Part shown: in pieces, positions 27,162 through 35,196 of the stretch | Position numbering within the stretch: position 1 is the first letter of the stretch | Layout of the letters: each line of letters begins with the position of its first letter | Origin: Jejudonia soesokkakensis | Lineage (GTDB): Bacteria; Bacteroidota; Bacteroidia; Flavobacteriales; Flavobacteriaceae | NCBI RefSeq assembly: GCF_042664795.1 | Contig: NZ_JBHTBN010000002.1 | Coordinates: forward strand, 382,026-446,025 | Direction of reading: 5' to 3' | Length of the DNA: 64,000 bases | The notes under the pieces: model-generated | Databases searched by the model: none | What the model was told of the DNA's origin: nothing | The model's input: the letters and a program-made list of their open reading frames with translations, nothing else | Translations under genes and position numbers: made by a program

Positions 27162-27713
27162 GTGTCCCTCAAGCAACTTGATATTACAAAATTACTCTCG
27201 CTTTGTGGCAAAGGCAATCAATTAGCCCAGTTAGAGGTGTATAATAGATATGAAAAAGCGATGTATAACGTAGCATTCAGAATTGTAAAAGATACCGCAG
27301 AAGCCGAAGACGTCATGCAAGAATCATTTATCGCAGCATTTTCTAAACTGAAAAGTTTTAAAGGAGATGCCACTTTTGGAGCCTGGTTAAAGCGTATTGT
27401 AGTAAATAATAGTATTTCTCAATATAAAAAATCCAGCAGGTTTGTGTGTTACAATGACGAATTGCAAAAAGAAGAAGCTGTGGAAATGGAAGGAGTTTCC
27501 GAAGAAAATTACTCTTACATAAAACATACACAATTGATTGAAGGCATGGAAACCTTAAAAGCAAGTTACCGGCAGGCATTATCGCTTCATTACATAGAGG
27601 GGTATGATTATGAAGAGATTTGTGAAATATTAAACATAAGCTATGGCAATTGCAGAACCTTGATCTCTAGGGCCAAAGATAGTTTACGAAAAAAATTAGC
27701 AGTAGCATCATGA
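27162..27713 (+). CDS. ECF-type RNA polymerase sigma factor
   Basis: A 183-residue sigma-70 family protein with region 2 (AMYNVAFRIVKDTAEAEDVMQESFIAAF) and region 4 (QALSLHYIEGYDYEEICEIL then YGNCRTLISRAKDSLRKKL), separated by a short linker and lacking regions 1 and 3, as in extracytoplasmic-function sigma factors. The start is a GTG at 27162. It overlaps the next gene by 4 nt (ATGA) and leads an operon of four genes, whose products include a membrane protein and two envelope proteins, probably its regulator and its targets. Confidence 0.93.
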   Translation: MSLKQLDITKLLSLCGKGNQLAQLEVYNRYEKAMYNVAFRIVKDTAEAEDVMQESFIAAFSKLKSFKGDATFGAWLKRIVVNNSISQYKKSSRFVCYNDELQKEEAVEMEGVSEENYSYIKHTQLIEGMETLKASYRQALSLHYIEGYDYEEICEILNISYGNCRTLISRAKDSLRKKLAVAS

Positions 27714-28252
27714 AAAAAGATTTAGACACCATATTTAAAGAACTGGAAGGCAGTTTTGATGTACACGAAACTCCTTCAGGTCACCAGAGTAGATTTCTCG
27801 AAAAATTAAGTACTTCGCAAGAAGATACAAAAAAAGGAATCTCCTGGTGGAAATCCCTTTCAATAGCTGCCACCATCGCACTATTGTTTGCGGTAGGGTA
27901 TTCGCAATTACGACCTAACGCACAAAAAGCGGATCTGGCGAGTGTTTCTTCAGAAATGAAACAAACACAGTCCTTTTTTACTGGAACAATTGCTGAAGAA
28001 CTCAAAACCCTTAAAAGTTTTGAAGCGCCTGAAACCAAAAAGCTGGTGGACGACGCTATGCAACAAATAGCCATCTTGGAACAGGAGTACGAGACTTTAA
28101 AAGTAGATCTCGTAGAAAGCGGAAACGACAAACGTGTCATTTACGCAATGATTACCAATTTTAAAAACAGAATAGACTTGCTTCAACAAGTCATTCAGAC
28201 CATTGAAACAATAACAAACTTTAAATCAAATGAAAATGAAATTACTATATAA
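27710..28252 (+). CDS. Single-pass membrane protein, probable anti-sigma factor
   Basis: A 180-residue protein with a cytoplasmic-looking N-terminus of about 45 residues, one membrane helix (SLSIAATIALLFAVGYSQL, about 49-67) and a periplasmic helical domain (TKKLVDDAMQQIAILEQEYE). No zinc anti-sigma motif (HxxxCxxC) is seen. The position directly after an ECF sigma gene, with overlapping ends, and the inner-membrane topology make it a good anti-sigma candidate; this is inference. It also overlaps the next gene by 23 nt. Confidence 0.75.
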   Translation: MKKDLDTIFKELEGSFDVHETPSGHQSRFLEKLSTSQEDTKKGISWWKSLSIAATIALLFAVGYSQLRPNAQKADLASVSSEMKQTQSFFTGTIAEELKTLKSFEAPETKKLVDDAMQQIAILEQEYETLKVDLVESGNDKRVIYAMITNFKNRIDLLQQVIQTIETITNFKSNENEITI

Positions 28253-29321
28253 AACTATATTACTCGTTCTGTTGTTGCCAACAATAACATTGGCTAATGA
28301 TACTAATCCAAAGTGGAAACACAACAAGGAAAAAACGATAAAAAAAGAATTCAACGTCAATAAAGATGCAGGTCTTCGAGTAGATAATAGCTATGGAAAC
28401 ATAGACATTATTACATGGAGTGAAAATCGCACCGTCATTGAAGTTACAATTAAAGCCAGTGGAAATGACGAAGAAGCCGTACAAGAAAAACTAGAAATGA
28501 CAACAGTAGAATTTACTGCCAATGGAAGTCTTGTTACTGCGAAGACCAAATTTGGCGAAAAAAGCGGAACATCTTGGAATTTATGGGGAAAGAAAAATTC
28601 TATTTCTATCGAGGTAAATTATAAGATAAAACTTCCCGTAACGAACACCGTTGATCTTGACAATTCGTATGGAAGCATAAGCATTAATAAATTAGAAGGA
28701 AATGCAAAAATTAATTGTGATTATGGTCAATTAATTATTGGTGAATTACTTGCAGAAAACAATTATATAAATTTTGATTATACAGACAAATCGACCATTC
28801 GATATATGAAAAGTGGAAAAATTGATGCTGATTATTCAGCTTTCACTTTAGATGAGACCGAAAGACTAGAGCTCGTAGCAGATTATACGCAATCACAAAT
28901 TTTGAAGGTAGGAGATTTAAATTTTAATTGTGACTATGGAAAAATAAGTATTGGTGATTCTGGAGATATCCTAGGTCGTGGTGACTACTTAAATACATCG
29001 ATTGGAGCTGTTAGTGGCAATCTTAATTTGAATACCGACTACGGAAGCGTTAAAGTTGATAAACTTTTAAAAAGTGCTAAGAATGTTACGATTTCGTCAG
29101 ATTATACAGGCGTAAAACTCGGAATTGAAAATGGATACAATTTTGACTTTGCAATGACATTATCCTACGCAGATCTCAGCGGAAAGGACCTTGTAACGAT
29201 CACAAATTCAGATAAAGGCTACACCAATAAAAAATACCTGGGATACCACGGAAGCAAAAATTCTGGAAATAAAATGAACATAAACTCAAGTTATGGAGGA
29301 ATCACATTAACCAAAAATTAA
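28230..29321 (+). CDS. DUF4097-type adhesin-like envelope protein
   Basis: A 363-residue protein with a signal peptide (LLYKTILLVLLLPTITLAND) and a long array of short beta strands. The recurring phrase is D-Y/S-YG-(S/N/K)-I, as in VDNSYGNIDIITW, LDNSYGSISINKL, NCDYGQLIIG and NTDYGSVKVDKL, at regular intervals of about 30-60 residues. This matches the DUF4097 adhesin-like beta-helix. The start could be 28230 or 28236. It probably sits in the periplasm or on the outer membrane; ligand unknown. Confidence 0.83.
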   Translation: MKMKLLYKTILLVLLLPTITLANDTNPKWKHNKEKTIKKEFNVNKDAGLRVDNSYGNIDIITWSENRTVIEVTIKASGNDEEAVQEKLEMTTVEFTANGSLVTAKTKFGEKSGTSWNLWGKKNSISIEVNYKIKLPVTNTVDLDNSYGSISINKLEGNAKINCDYGQLIIGELLAENNYINFDYTDKSTIRYMKSGKIDADYSAFTLDETERLELVADYTQSQILKVGDLNFNCDYGKISIGDSGDILGRGDYLNTSIGAVSGNLNLNTDYGSVKVDKLLKSAKNVTISSDYTGVKLGIENGYNFDFAMTLSYADLSGKDLVTITNSDKGYTNKKYLGYHGSKNSGNKMNINSSYGGITLTKN

Positions 29322-29333
29322 AAACCGACAACC

Positions 29334-30065
29334 ATGAAAAAAATAATTTTAATAATTACAGCATTTATTTGCATGATAGGATCGTCAACAGTCCATGCAC
29401 AATGGGGAAAAGATAAAAGAATCACTGGCGATGGCAATATTACCACTAAAACTATCGAAACTGAAGCATATGATATTGTTTCTACAGTAGGTTCTATGAA
29501 GTTTGTTTTGGTACAAGGTGCCGAAGGAAAAATAACAGTGACTACAGATAAAAATTTACAGGAATATGTAAAAATTAAATCAGGGGGTGGTGTTCTTACT
29601 GTAACTTTGGAAAATTACATCAATTACACCTCTAAGCATGGCATTGTGATCACCATTCCTGTTCAGGAAATTTCTGAAGCCTCTCTAACAGGCTCAGGAG
29701 ATTTAATAGGGAAAGATACATTTTCAGCTAAAGAATTTACGACAAAATTAACGGGCTCAGGAGATATTACATTAAAAGTCAATGCCGAAAGAGTCTATAG
29801 TCAATTGACAGGGTCTGGTGACATCACTATTACTGGTTCTACCAAGTCGTTTGAAGGAAAAGTAAAAGGAAGTGGAGATCTTTTTGCAACAGACCTAACT
29901 TCCGATTCAACTGATATTACAGTTCATGGATCAGGCGATGCCGAAGTAAATGCAACACGTAATTTAAAAGCCCGAATCACAGGTTCTGGAGGCATAATAT
30001 ATAGTGGCAAACCAGTAACGAAAGATACTGATGTATCGGGGTCTGGGACCATTCGGTCTTTTTAG
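29334..30065 (+). CDS. GIN-domain (DUF2807) envelope protein
   Basis: A 243-residue protein with a signal peptide (IILIITAFICMIGSSTVHAQ) followed by a head-GIN/DUF2807 domain. The phrase GSGD appears five times between about residues 118 and 200 (SLTGSGDLIGK, KLTGSGDITLK, QLTGSGDITIT, KGSGDLFAT, HGSGDAEVN), with degenerate GSGG and GSGT at the end, at a spacing of about 18-21 residues, giving a right-handed parallel beta-helix. It is the last gene of the sigma operon and is followed by a bidirectional terminator. Its function is unknown. Confidence 0.87.
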   Translation: MKKIILIITAFICMIGSSTVHAQWGKDKRITGDGNITTKTIETEAYDIVSTVGSMKFVLVQGAEGKITVTTDKNLQEYVKIKSGGGVLTVTLENYINYTSKHGIVITIPVQEISEASLTGSGDLIGKDTFSAKEFTTKLTGSGDITLKVNAERVYSQLTGSGDITITGSTKSFEGKVKGSGDLFATDLTSDSTDITVHGSGDAEVNATRNLKARITGSGGIIYSGKPVTKDTDVSGSGTIRSF

Positions 30066-30086
30066 GAGGTCTTCATCAATCGATAT

Positions 30087-30124
30087 AAAAAAAGCATCTC
30101 ATTTTTATGAGATGCTTTTTTTAA
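30087..30124. terminator. Bidirectional terminator
   Basis: Stem AAAAGCATCTCA/TGAGATGCTTTT with a 6-nt loop and A/T runs on both sides, between the convergent GIN gene (30065) and lipoprotein gene (30141). Confidence 0.88.
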
Positions 30125-30140
30125 AAGTCTATGTTTTAAG

Positions 30141-31127
30141 TTAAGGCATAGGATCTTCCTCAAGATAATCTACAGTAATAAATCCGTTTGAAATTTCCAC
30201 AATAGTAGGGTCTGTTTCAAGAGGGTCTGTAGCTGTAAATTCAAAACTAGCTACTAGCTCCCCTGTTTCTAAATCTAAAGTAGTTATAGTAATGGTTCCT
30301 GGATTGGAAGATAAGCTAGTTTCGCTTGGCCCAGCTTTGTAAATACCAATTAATTCGGTTCCATCAGAGATCTGAACCATCTCAAAGGTTCCTACTCCAA
30401 TAGCTTCAGGAATATCTAAACGAACTGTAGCTCCAGTTGAACTTGTTGCCAGAATTTTTATGACTGGAACATCTGCAATTACAACTCTGTCCACATCCAA
30501 TTCTATAATGTCAAAATTATTTGTATTTACATCACATCCAAAATTATCACTTGGCATTCCAGTTCCTTCTTCAATAGTAAAAGGAATTTCGGCAAAAGAA
30601 CCATTTGAAATTTCAATAGTTTCTGAAAGGACATTGCCATCATCGTCAACCATGGGATCTCCATTGTCATCTAATAAGGGACGAGCTGCAGTAAAATCGA
30701 ATGTTCCTGATACCAACTGAGCATCTGTATCAAATAATGAGATATTTAAAGTCCCTGAACCACCTAAAGAAACAGCGGTAGTAAATGGCACAGGATCTCC
30801 AGATGCTATATATACTGCTCCGTTTATTGAAGCCCCCCCTTGTGTAAGATTAAATCCTCCCAAGCCTCCATCTGCAACCTGCATAGCGATAGATTCTCCC
30901 TCTGTGTTTTGTCCGGAAATCACGAAGCGACCATCAGAGAAAAAAGTAGCCGAAATAGTTTCAGCAAAAAAATCTACCTCACCAGTCATACAAACAAATT
31001 CTCCAGGTTCTGCTTCCACAACGACTTCAGTAATAAAAGTACCTTCTAAAGGTTCATTATCACAAGCAGTAAAAAACACTAAAGACACAAAAAGAAGGGG
31101 TAATAAGAGTAGTTTATTAATTTTCAT
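30141..31127 (-). CDS. Lipoprotein with repeated beta domains
   Basis: A 328-residue lipoprotein (lipobox FFTAC, Cys22, followed by DNEPLEG, an acidic surface-export signal). The mature part contains about three similar stretches with the pattern GGSGTLNISLFDTDAQLVSGTFDF, GTITITTLDLETGELVASFEF, which resembles the small beta domain of DUF6252-like proteins. No enzyme motif is visible. It is not clear what it binds. Confidence 0.8.
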   Translation of the reverse strand: MKINKLLLLPLLFVSLVFFTACDNEPLEGTFITEVVVEAEPGEFVCMTGEVDFFAETISATFFSDGRFVISGQNTEGESIAMQVADGGLGGFNLTQGGASINGAVYIASGDPVPFTTAVSLGGSGTLNISLFDTDAQLVSGTFDFTAARPLLDDNGDPMVDDDGNVLSETIEISNGSFAEIPFTIEEGTGMPSDNFGCDVNTNNFDIIELDVDRVVIADVPVIKILATSSTGATVRLDIPEAIGVGTFEMVQISDGTELIGIYKAGPSETSLSSNPGTITITTLDLETGELVASFEFTATDPLETDPTIVEISNGFITVDYLEEDPMP

Positions 31128-31175
31128 AGGTTAAGATTTGTATGCTACTTAAACGCAAACTTAATTAAAAATTGT

Positions 31176-32561
31176 TTATGTAGTGGTATTTTTTGGCACT
31201 CTGAAAAGAAGGAAAACTCCAATAGCAAAGAAAAGCACCAAGAAAAGGATAGAATTTCGCATGCTTCCAGTTACCTGATCAATAATACCATATAATAGCA
31301 TTCCAACAACGATCCCTATTTTTTCGGCAACATCATAAAAACTAAAATAGGAAGTAGTATCTTTTGTTTGAGGCAAGAATTTTGAATAGGTGGATCGAGA
31401 CAAAGATTGAATACCACCCATGACCAATCCAACGAATCCCGCAGTTATATAAAATTGTATAGGAGCCGAAATGAAATAGGCTACAACACAAATAATTACC
31501 CAAACCAAATTTATTACAATTAGAGTAGGTATGTTACCAAATTTTGAAGATGCTCTGGAGGTTAAAACCGCTCCTACAACTGCCACTAACTGTATGATCA
31601 AAATACTTACTATAAGACCTAAAGTTTTTTCATCGTCACCTCCCCAGCCTATTTCCTGTTCTCCAAAATAGGTTGCTACAAGCATGACTGTTTGTACTGC
31701 CATACTGTATACAAAAAATGCTGCCAAATATCTTTTTAATTTAATATTTTCTGAAAGAGAATTATAAACACTTTTCAATTCTTTAAAACCATTAAAAAGT
31801 ACTTTAGTCGTTACTTTATGAGTTGTTTTGTATCCCTTCGGAAGAAAATAAAATGAATACTGAGCAAAACCAATCCACCAAATACCCACGGTAATAAAAC
31901 TAACCTGCATGGCTTTAATTGAAGCTGCTCCCTTTGCTGTTTCCATAGCAGTGGCTATTTCGGCATCTGTTCCTGTGTCTGCTATAGATTGCGGAATACT
32001 AATATCAAAGCCAAACACTCCTGGAAACATCACCATGGCTAAATTGAGAATTAAAAGGATAACACTTCCAATATATCCAAGCGAATATCCTTTTGCACTA
32101 ATACGATCCTGCTGTTCTTTATGAGCAATATCTGGTAAATACGAATTGTAGAAAACCAGACTTCCCCAAAAGCCAATCAAACCAAAAAAATAAGAAAGTA
32201 AACTTATATAGATATTTTCTAAACTAAAGAAATACAATGCAATACAAGACAATCCACCTAAATAACAGAAGAATTTCATAAAGTTCTTCTTATTACCTAC
32301 ATAATCTGCTACCCCCGAAAGTAATGGAGACATTATAGCGACACATAAAAAAGCTGCCGCAGTGGTATAGGTTATTAAAGGTGTACTTCGAATGGCTCCT
32401 CCAAAAACAGTTACAGTCTCTACATTTGCTCTTGAAAATAGCGTACCGTAGAATATGGGGAAAACTGCAGAAGCAATGACCAAACTATACACCGAATTAG
32501 CCCAGTCATAAAATGCCCATGCATTTAATAATTTTTTACTTCCTTTTGCTAGATCTGCCAT
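31176..32561 (-). CDS. MFS transporter, UMF1/Atg22-like
   Basis: A 461-residue membrane protein with about twelve helices. The N-terminus KKLLNAWAFYDWANSVYSLVI and the loop GVADYVGNKKNFMKFF are typical for the UMF1 (Atg22-like) branch of major facilitators. Members export amino acids or other small solutes, but the substrate of this one cannot be told. A loop between helices 5 and 6 is longer than usual (residues about 190-220). Confidence 0.87.
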   Translation of the reverse strand: MADLAKGSKKLLNAWAFYDWANSVYSLVIASAVFPIFYGTLFSRANVETVTVFGGAIRSTPLITYTTAAAFLCVAIMSPLLSGVADYVGNKKNFMKFFCYLGGLSCIALYFFSLENIYISLLSYFFGLIGFWGSLVFYNSYLPDIAHKEQQDRISAKGYSLGYIGSVILLILNLAMVMFPGVFGFDISIPQSIADTGTDAEIATAMETAKGAASIKAMQVSFITVGIWWIGFAQYSFYFLPKGYKTTHKVTTKVLFNGFKELKSVYNSLSENIKLKRYLAAFFVYSMAVQTVMLVATYFGEQEIGWGGDDEKTLGLIVSILIIQLVAVVGAVLTSRASSKFGNIPTLIVINLVWVIICVVAYFISAPIQFYITAGFVGLVMGGIQSLSRSTYSKFLPQTKDTTSYFSFYDVAEKIGIVVGMLLYGIIDQVTGSMRNSILFLVLFFAIGVFLLFRVPKNTTT

Positions 32562-32584
32562 AAACTAAATGAATATCGAGAATT

Positions 32585-32608
32585 AAAAAAGCCACCCTAA
32601 GGTGGCTT
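32585..32608 (-). terminator. M48 protease gene terminator
   Basis: Stem AAGCCACC/GGTGGCTT with a 4-nt loop and a six-T tail on the minus strand, about 30 nt after the stop at 32640. Confidence 0.85.
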
Positions 32609-32639
32609 CTAAATTAAACATTTATATGGTAACGACTTA

Positions 32640-33461
32640 TTATTTTCTAAAAGTTGTAACTCCAAATTTTCTGGCCTCTGCTTTCGCTTCTGGCGCCCAT
32701 TGTCTAATGTTTGCAATACGAGTATCGCTAGAAGGGTGTGTGCTCAAAAATTCTGGTGGGGCTCCGCCTCCTGCATTGGCTTTCATACGTTGCCATAATT
32801 CTGCACCTACTATAGGATCATAACCGGCAATCGCCATAAGTGTTAATCCAATTCTGTCTGCTTCGGTCTCATTACTTCTACTAAAAGGTAACATCACTCC
32901 TACTTGAGTGCCTATACCATACGCCGAATTAAATATTTGTTGGGTTTCAGGGTTTTTACTTAAGGCTACATTTCCTGCAACTGCACCAATCTGTTGTAAC
33001 TGGGCTGCACTCATACGTTGTTGACCATGATTTGCTAAAGCATGAGCTACTTCATGTCCCATAATTGCAGCGACACCTGCTTCATCTTGTGCGATAGGCA
33101 TAATACCAGTATAAAAAACAATTTTTCCGCCAGGCATACACCATGCATTAACGGCTGGATCTTCCACAAGATTATACTCCCATCGATAATCTTGTAAATA
33201 GCCTGCATATCCATTAGCAGTTAAATAACGCTCAGAAGCAGTAGCGATCTTCTGACCTACATTTTGTATCATTTGTGACTGGGAAGTACCCTTTACCACT
33301 TTATTTTCAGAAAGGAATTGATCATATTGCTGAAACGCCATCGGGAGAATTTGTGAATTAGGTACTAATGCCAACGTTTTTTTTCCTGTGAAAGGATTTG
33401 TAGTACATGCAAATGCAACAACAGCAATAGCGATTAGGGAAAGTATTTTTGAATATTTCAT
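32640..33461 (-). CDS. M48 family metalloprotease, lipoprotein
   Basis: A 273-residue periplasmic protease with lipobox AFAC (Cys19) and the zinc motif HEVAHALANHG at about residue 136-146, plus the downstream Glu ligand in NETEADRIGLTLMAIAGYDP. It resembles LoiP/YcaL-type proteases that clear damaged outer-membrane proteins. There is no acidic export signal after Cys19 (TTNPFTGKK), so it may face the periplasm. It is monocistronic with its own terminator. Confidence 0.92.
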   Translation of the reverse strand: MKYSKILSLIAIAVVAFACTTNPFTGKKTLALVPNSQILPMAFQQYDQFLSENKVVKGTSQSQMIQNVGQKIATASERYLTANGYAGYLQDYRWEYNLVEDPAVNAWCMPGGKIVFYTGIMPIAQDEAGVAAIMGHEVAHALANHGQQRMSAAQLQQIGAVAGNVALSKNPETQQIFNSAYGIGTQVGVMLPFSRSNETEADRIGLTLMAIAGYDPIVGAELWQRMKANAGGGAPPEFLSTHPSSDTRIANIRQWAPEAKAEARKFGVTTFRK

Positions 33462-33594
33462 AATTGTTAGATTTTTTATTACTCTATAAAATTAAGGATT
33501 CCTGTGTTAGATTTTATTAAAATTAAGCTAAAACAAATAAGCCACTAAAAAAAATGGAACAGCTTTTGATTACTACACTAAAAAATATAATATC

Positions 33595-34074
33595 ATGAAA
33601 AAAATATTCTTAGCACTTACAGTAATTACAGGTATAACACTCTCTTCTTGTGGAGATGAAATTATTGAAAACAATAATTTCTTTTTAGGTCAGACTTTTG
33701 AAGTTACAACTACTCTTGATTTAAATCAAGATAATATTTACGATAGCGGAATTATTCCAATCCCAGGAAATGTCGAGGTTTTCGAATCTGATGCTATTTT
33801 GGCTTATCGCTTAGAGGAGGTTGTCAATGGAACAGACGTGTGGAGTCAATTGCCACAAAATTTCTTTTTACAAAATGGCGATATCATTCAATATGTGTTT
33901 AATCATACCTTTGTTGATCTACAGGTCTTGATCGATGGAAACTACGACCCAATTGCTTTATCTACAGGATTTACAGACAATCAGACATTTCGTTTTGTCG
34001 TGGTGCCTTCAGAATTTGCAAACGCCAACCTTACCATGGATCAGGCAATTGAACAATTCAATCTTGAGTTCTAA
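33595..34074 (+). CDS. Small surface lipoprotein, unknown function
   Basis: A 159-residue lipoprotein with lipobox LSSC (Cys20) followed by GDEIIENNN. The rest has strand-rich segments (QTFEVTTTLDLNQDNIYDSG, AILAYRLEEVVNGTDVW, FRFVVVPSEF). I do not recognise a family. It is divergent from the M48 gene and followed by a hairpin region before msrB. Confidence 0.75.
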   Translation: MKKIFLALTVITGITLSSCGDEIIENNNFFLGQTFEVTTTLDLNQDNIYDSGIIPIPGNVEVFESDAILAYRLEEVVNGTDVWSQLPQNFFLQNGDIIQYVFNHTFVDLQVLIDGNYDPIALSTGFTDNQTFRFVVVPSEFANANLTMDQAIEQFNLEF

Positions 34075-34099
34075 AACTTTAAGGAATTTTTAAGGATCT

Positions 34100-34168
34100 C
34101 TTCCGTAAGGAACTAGTAAATTCAACTACTAAGCGGTGGTTAGAAAACTATTTTTTTACGGAAGTTTT
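34100..34168 (+). terminator. Hairpin between lipoprotein gene and msrB
   Basis: CTTCCGTAA (34100-34108) pairs perfectly with TTACGGAAG (34156-34164), followed by a T-rich tail, enclosing about 47 nt that can form an inner TAGTA/TACTA stem. It could be a terminator with a large loop, or a structured leader of msrB. Confidence 0.45.
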
Positions 34169-34196
34169 CTTTTACCTAACATTTAAAAATTATACT

Positions 34197-34676
34197 ATGA
34201 AACAAATAATCTTATTATTCGCAGCAATGCTTCTTTTTAGCTGCAAGTCACCTGCTCAAGACTCAAAAAAAGAGGAATTTGCGGTTGTTAAAACGGAAGC
34301 AGAATGGAAAGAACAACTCACCCCAGAACAATTTTATATTCTTCGCGAAGCTGGTACCGAAAGACCCTTTTCAAGTCCTTTACTCAACATTAAAAAAGAA
34401 GGCACATATGTTTGCGCAGCCTGTAGCACACCTCTTTTTAAAAGCGAACACAAATTTGACAGTGGTACTGGTTGGCCAAGTTTTGACCGCGAAATTGAAG
34501 GCAATGTAGCTTTTTCTACCGATTATAACATAGGTATAGCCCGCACCGAGGAGCATTGTGCTACTTGTGGTGGACATCTAGGTCATGTTTTTAATGATGG
34601 ACCTCAAGAGACTACTGGAAAAAGGCATTGTATTAACGGGGATGCTTTAAAGTTTGTAGCAGAAAACGAAGAATGA
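34197..34676 (+). CDS. msrB: Peptide-methionine (R)-S-oxide reductase, lipoprotein form
   Basis: A 159-residue MsrB with a lipoprotein signal (lipobox LFSC, Cys16), so it acts outside the cytoplasm. It has the four zinc cysteines (CAAC, CATC), FDSGTGWPSF, HLGHVFNDGP and the catalytic Cys in RHCINGDAL. The position that carries the resolving Cys in many MsrB enzymes (SGCGWPSF) is Thr here. It repairs oxidised Met in envelope proteins. The stop overlaps the start of the second msrB by 4 nt. Confidence 0.93.
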   Translation: MKQIILLFAAMLLFSCKSPAQDSKKEEFAVVKTEAEWKEQLTPEQFYILREAGTERPFSSPLLNIKKEGTYVCAACSTPLFKSEHKFDSGTGWPSFDREIEGNVAFSTDYNIGIARTEEHCATCGGHLGHVFNDGPQETTGKRHCINGDALKFVAENEE

Positions 34677-35074
34677 TGATTAGTAAATATCCTATACAAA
34701 AAACAGAAGAAGAGTGGCGTAAAGAATTAGGTAATGAGCGGTATAGAATTTTACGTGAAAAAGGAACCGAACGTCCTTTTACCGGAAAATATAATCTTAC
34801 TGCCGAAGATGGCACCTATAAATGCGGCGCCTGTAATACTCCATTGTTTGAAAGTGATAGTAAATTTGATAGCGGATGTGGTTGGCCCAGTTTTGACGAG
34901 AGCATAGAAGGCTCGGTAGAATATGTTCAAGACAAAACGTTAGGAATAATTAGAACTGAAATTCTCTGCGCAAATTGTGGAAGTCATTTGGGACATGTTT
35001 TTAATGATGGGCCTACTCAAACAGGACAACGGTATTGTGTCAATTCGTTATCAATCGATTTTGATAAAAAATAA
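34673..35074 (+). CDS. msrB: Peptide-methionine (R)-S-oxide reductase, cytoplasmic form
   Basis: A 133-residue MsrB without a signal peptide. Zinc cysteines CGAC and CANC, FDSGCGWPSF with the resolving Cys, HLGHVFNDGP and the catalytic Cys in RYCVNSLSI are present. It is a paralogue of the upstream lipoprotein enzyme, and the two share one mRNA (ATGA overlap). Together they cover both sides of the inner membrane. Confidence 0.94.
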   Translation: MMISKYPIQKTEEEWRKELGNERYRILREKGTERPFTGKYNLTAEDGTYKCGACNTPLFESDSKFDSGCGWPSFDESIEGSVEYVQDKTLGIIRTEILCANCGSHLGHVFNDGPTQTGQRYCVNSLSIDFDKK

Positions 35075-35096
35075 ATCGGTTTAAATTTCAGATATT

Positions 35097-35138
35097 AAAT
35101 TCCAAATTTCAAATTCAAGAAATTTGGAATTTCTTTTT
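35097..35138 (+). terminator. msrB operon terminator
   Basis: A perfect 13-bp stem (AAATTCCAAATTT/AAATTTGGAATTT) with a 10-nt loop followed by CTTTTTTT. Confidence 0.85.
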
Positions 35139-35161
35139 TAGTGCTTGTAGAATACATTTCG

Positions 35162-35169
35162 TAATTTTG
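35162..35169 (+). promoter_or_regulatory. Candidate lpdA promoter (-7 box)
   Basis: TAATTTTG fits TAnnTTTG and ends 27 nt before the lpdA ATG. The -33 region is weak. Confidence 0.4.
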
Positions 35170-35196
35170 TGACACATATAATTTGAAATAAATACA

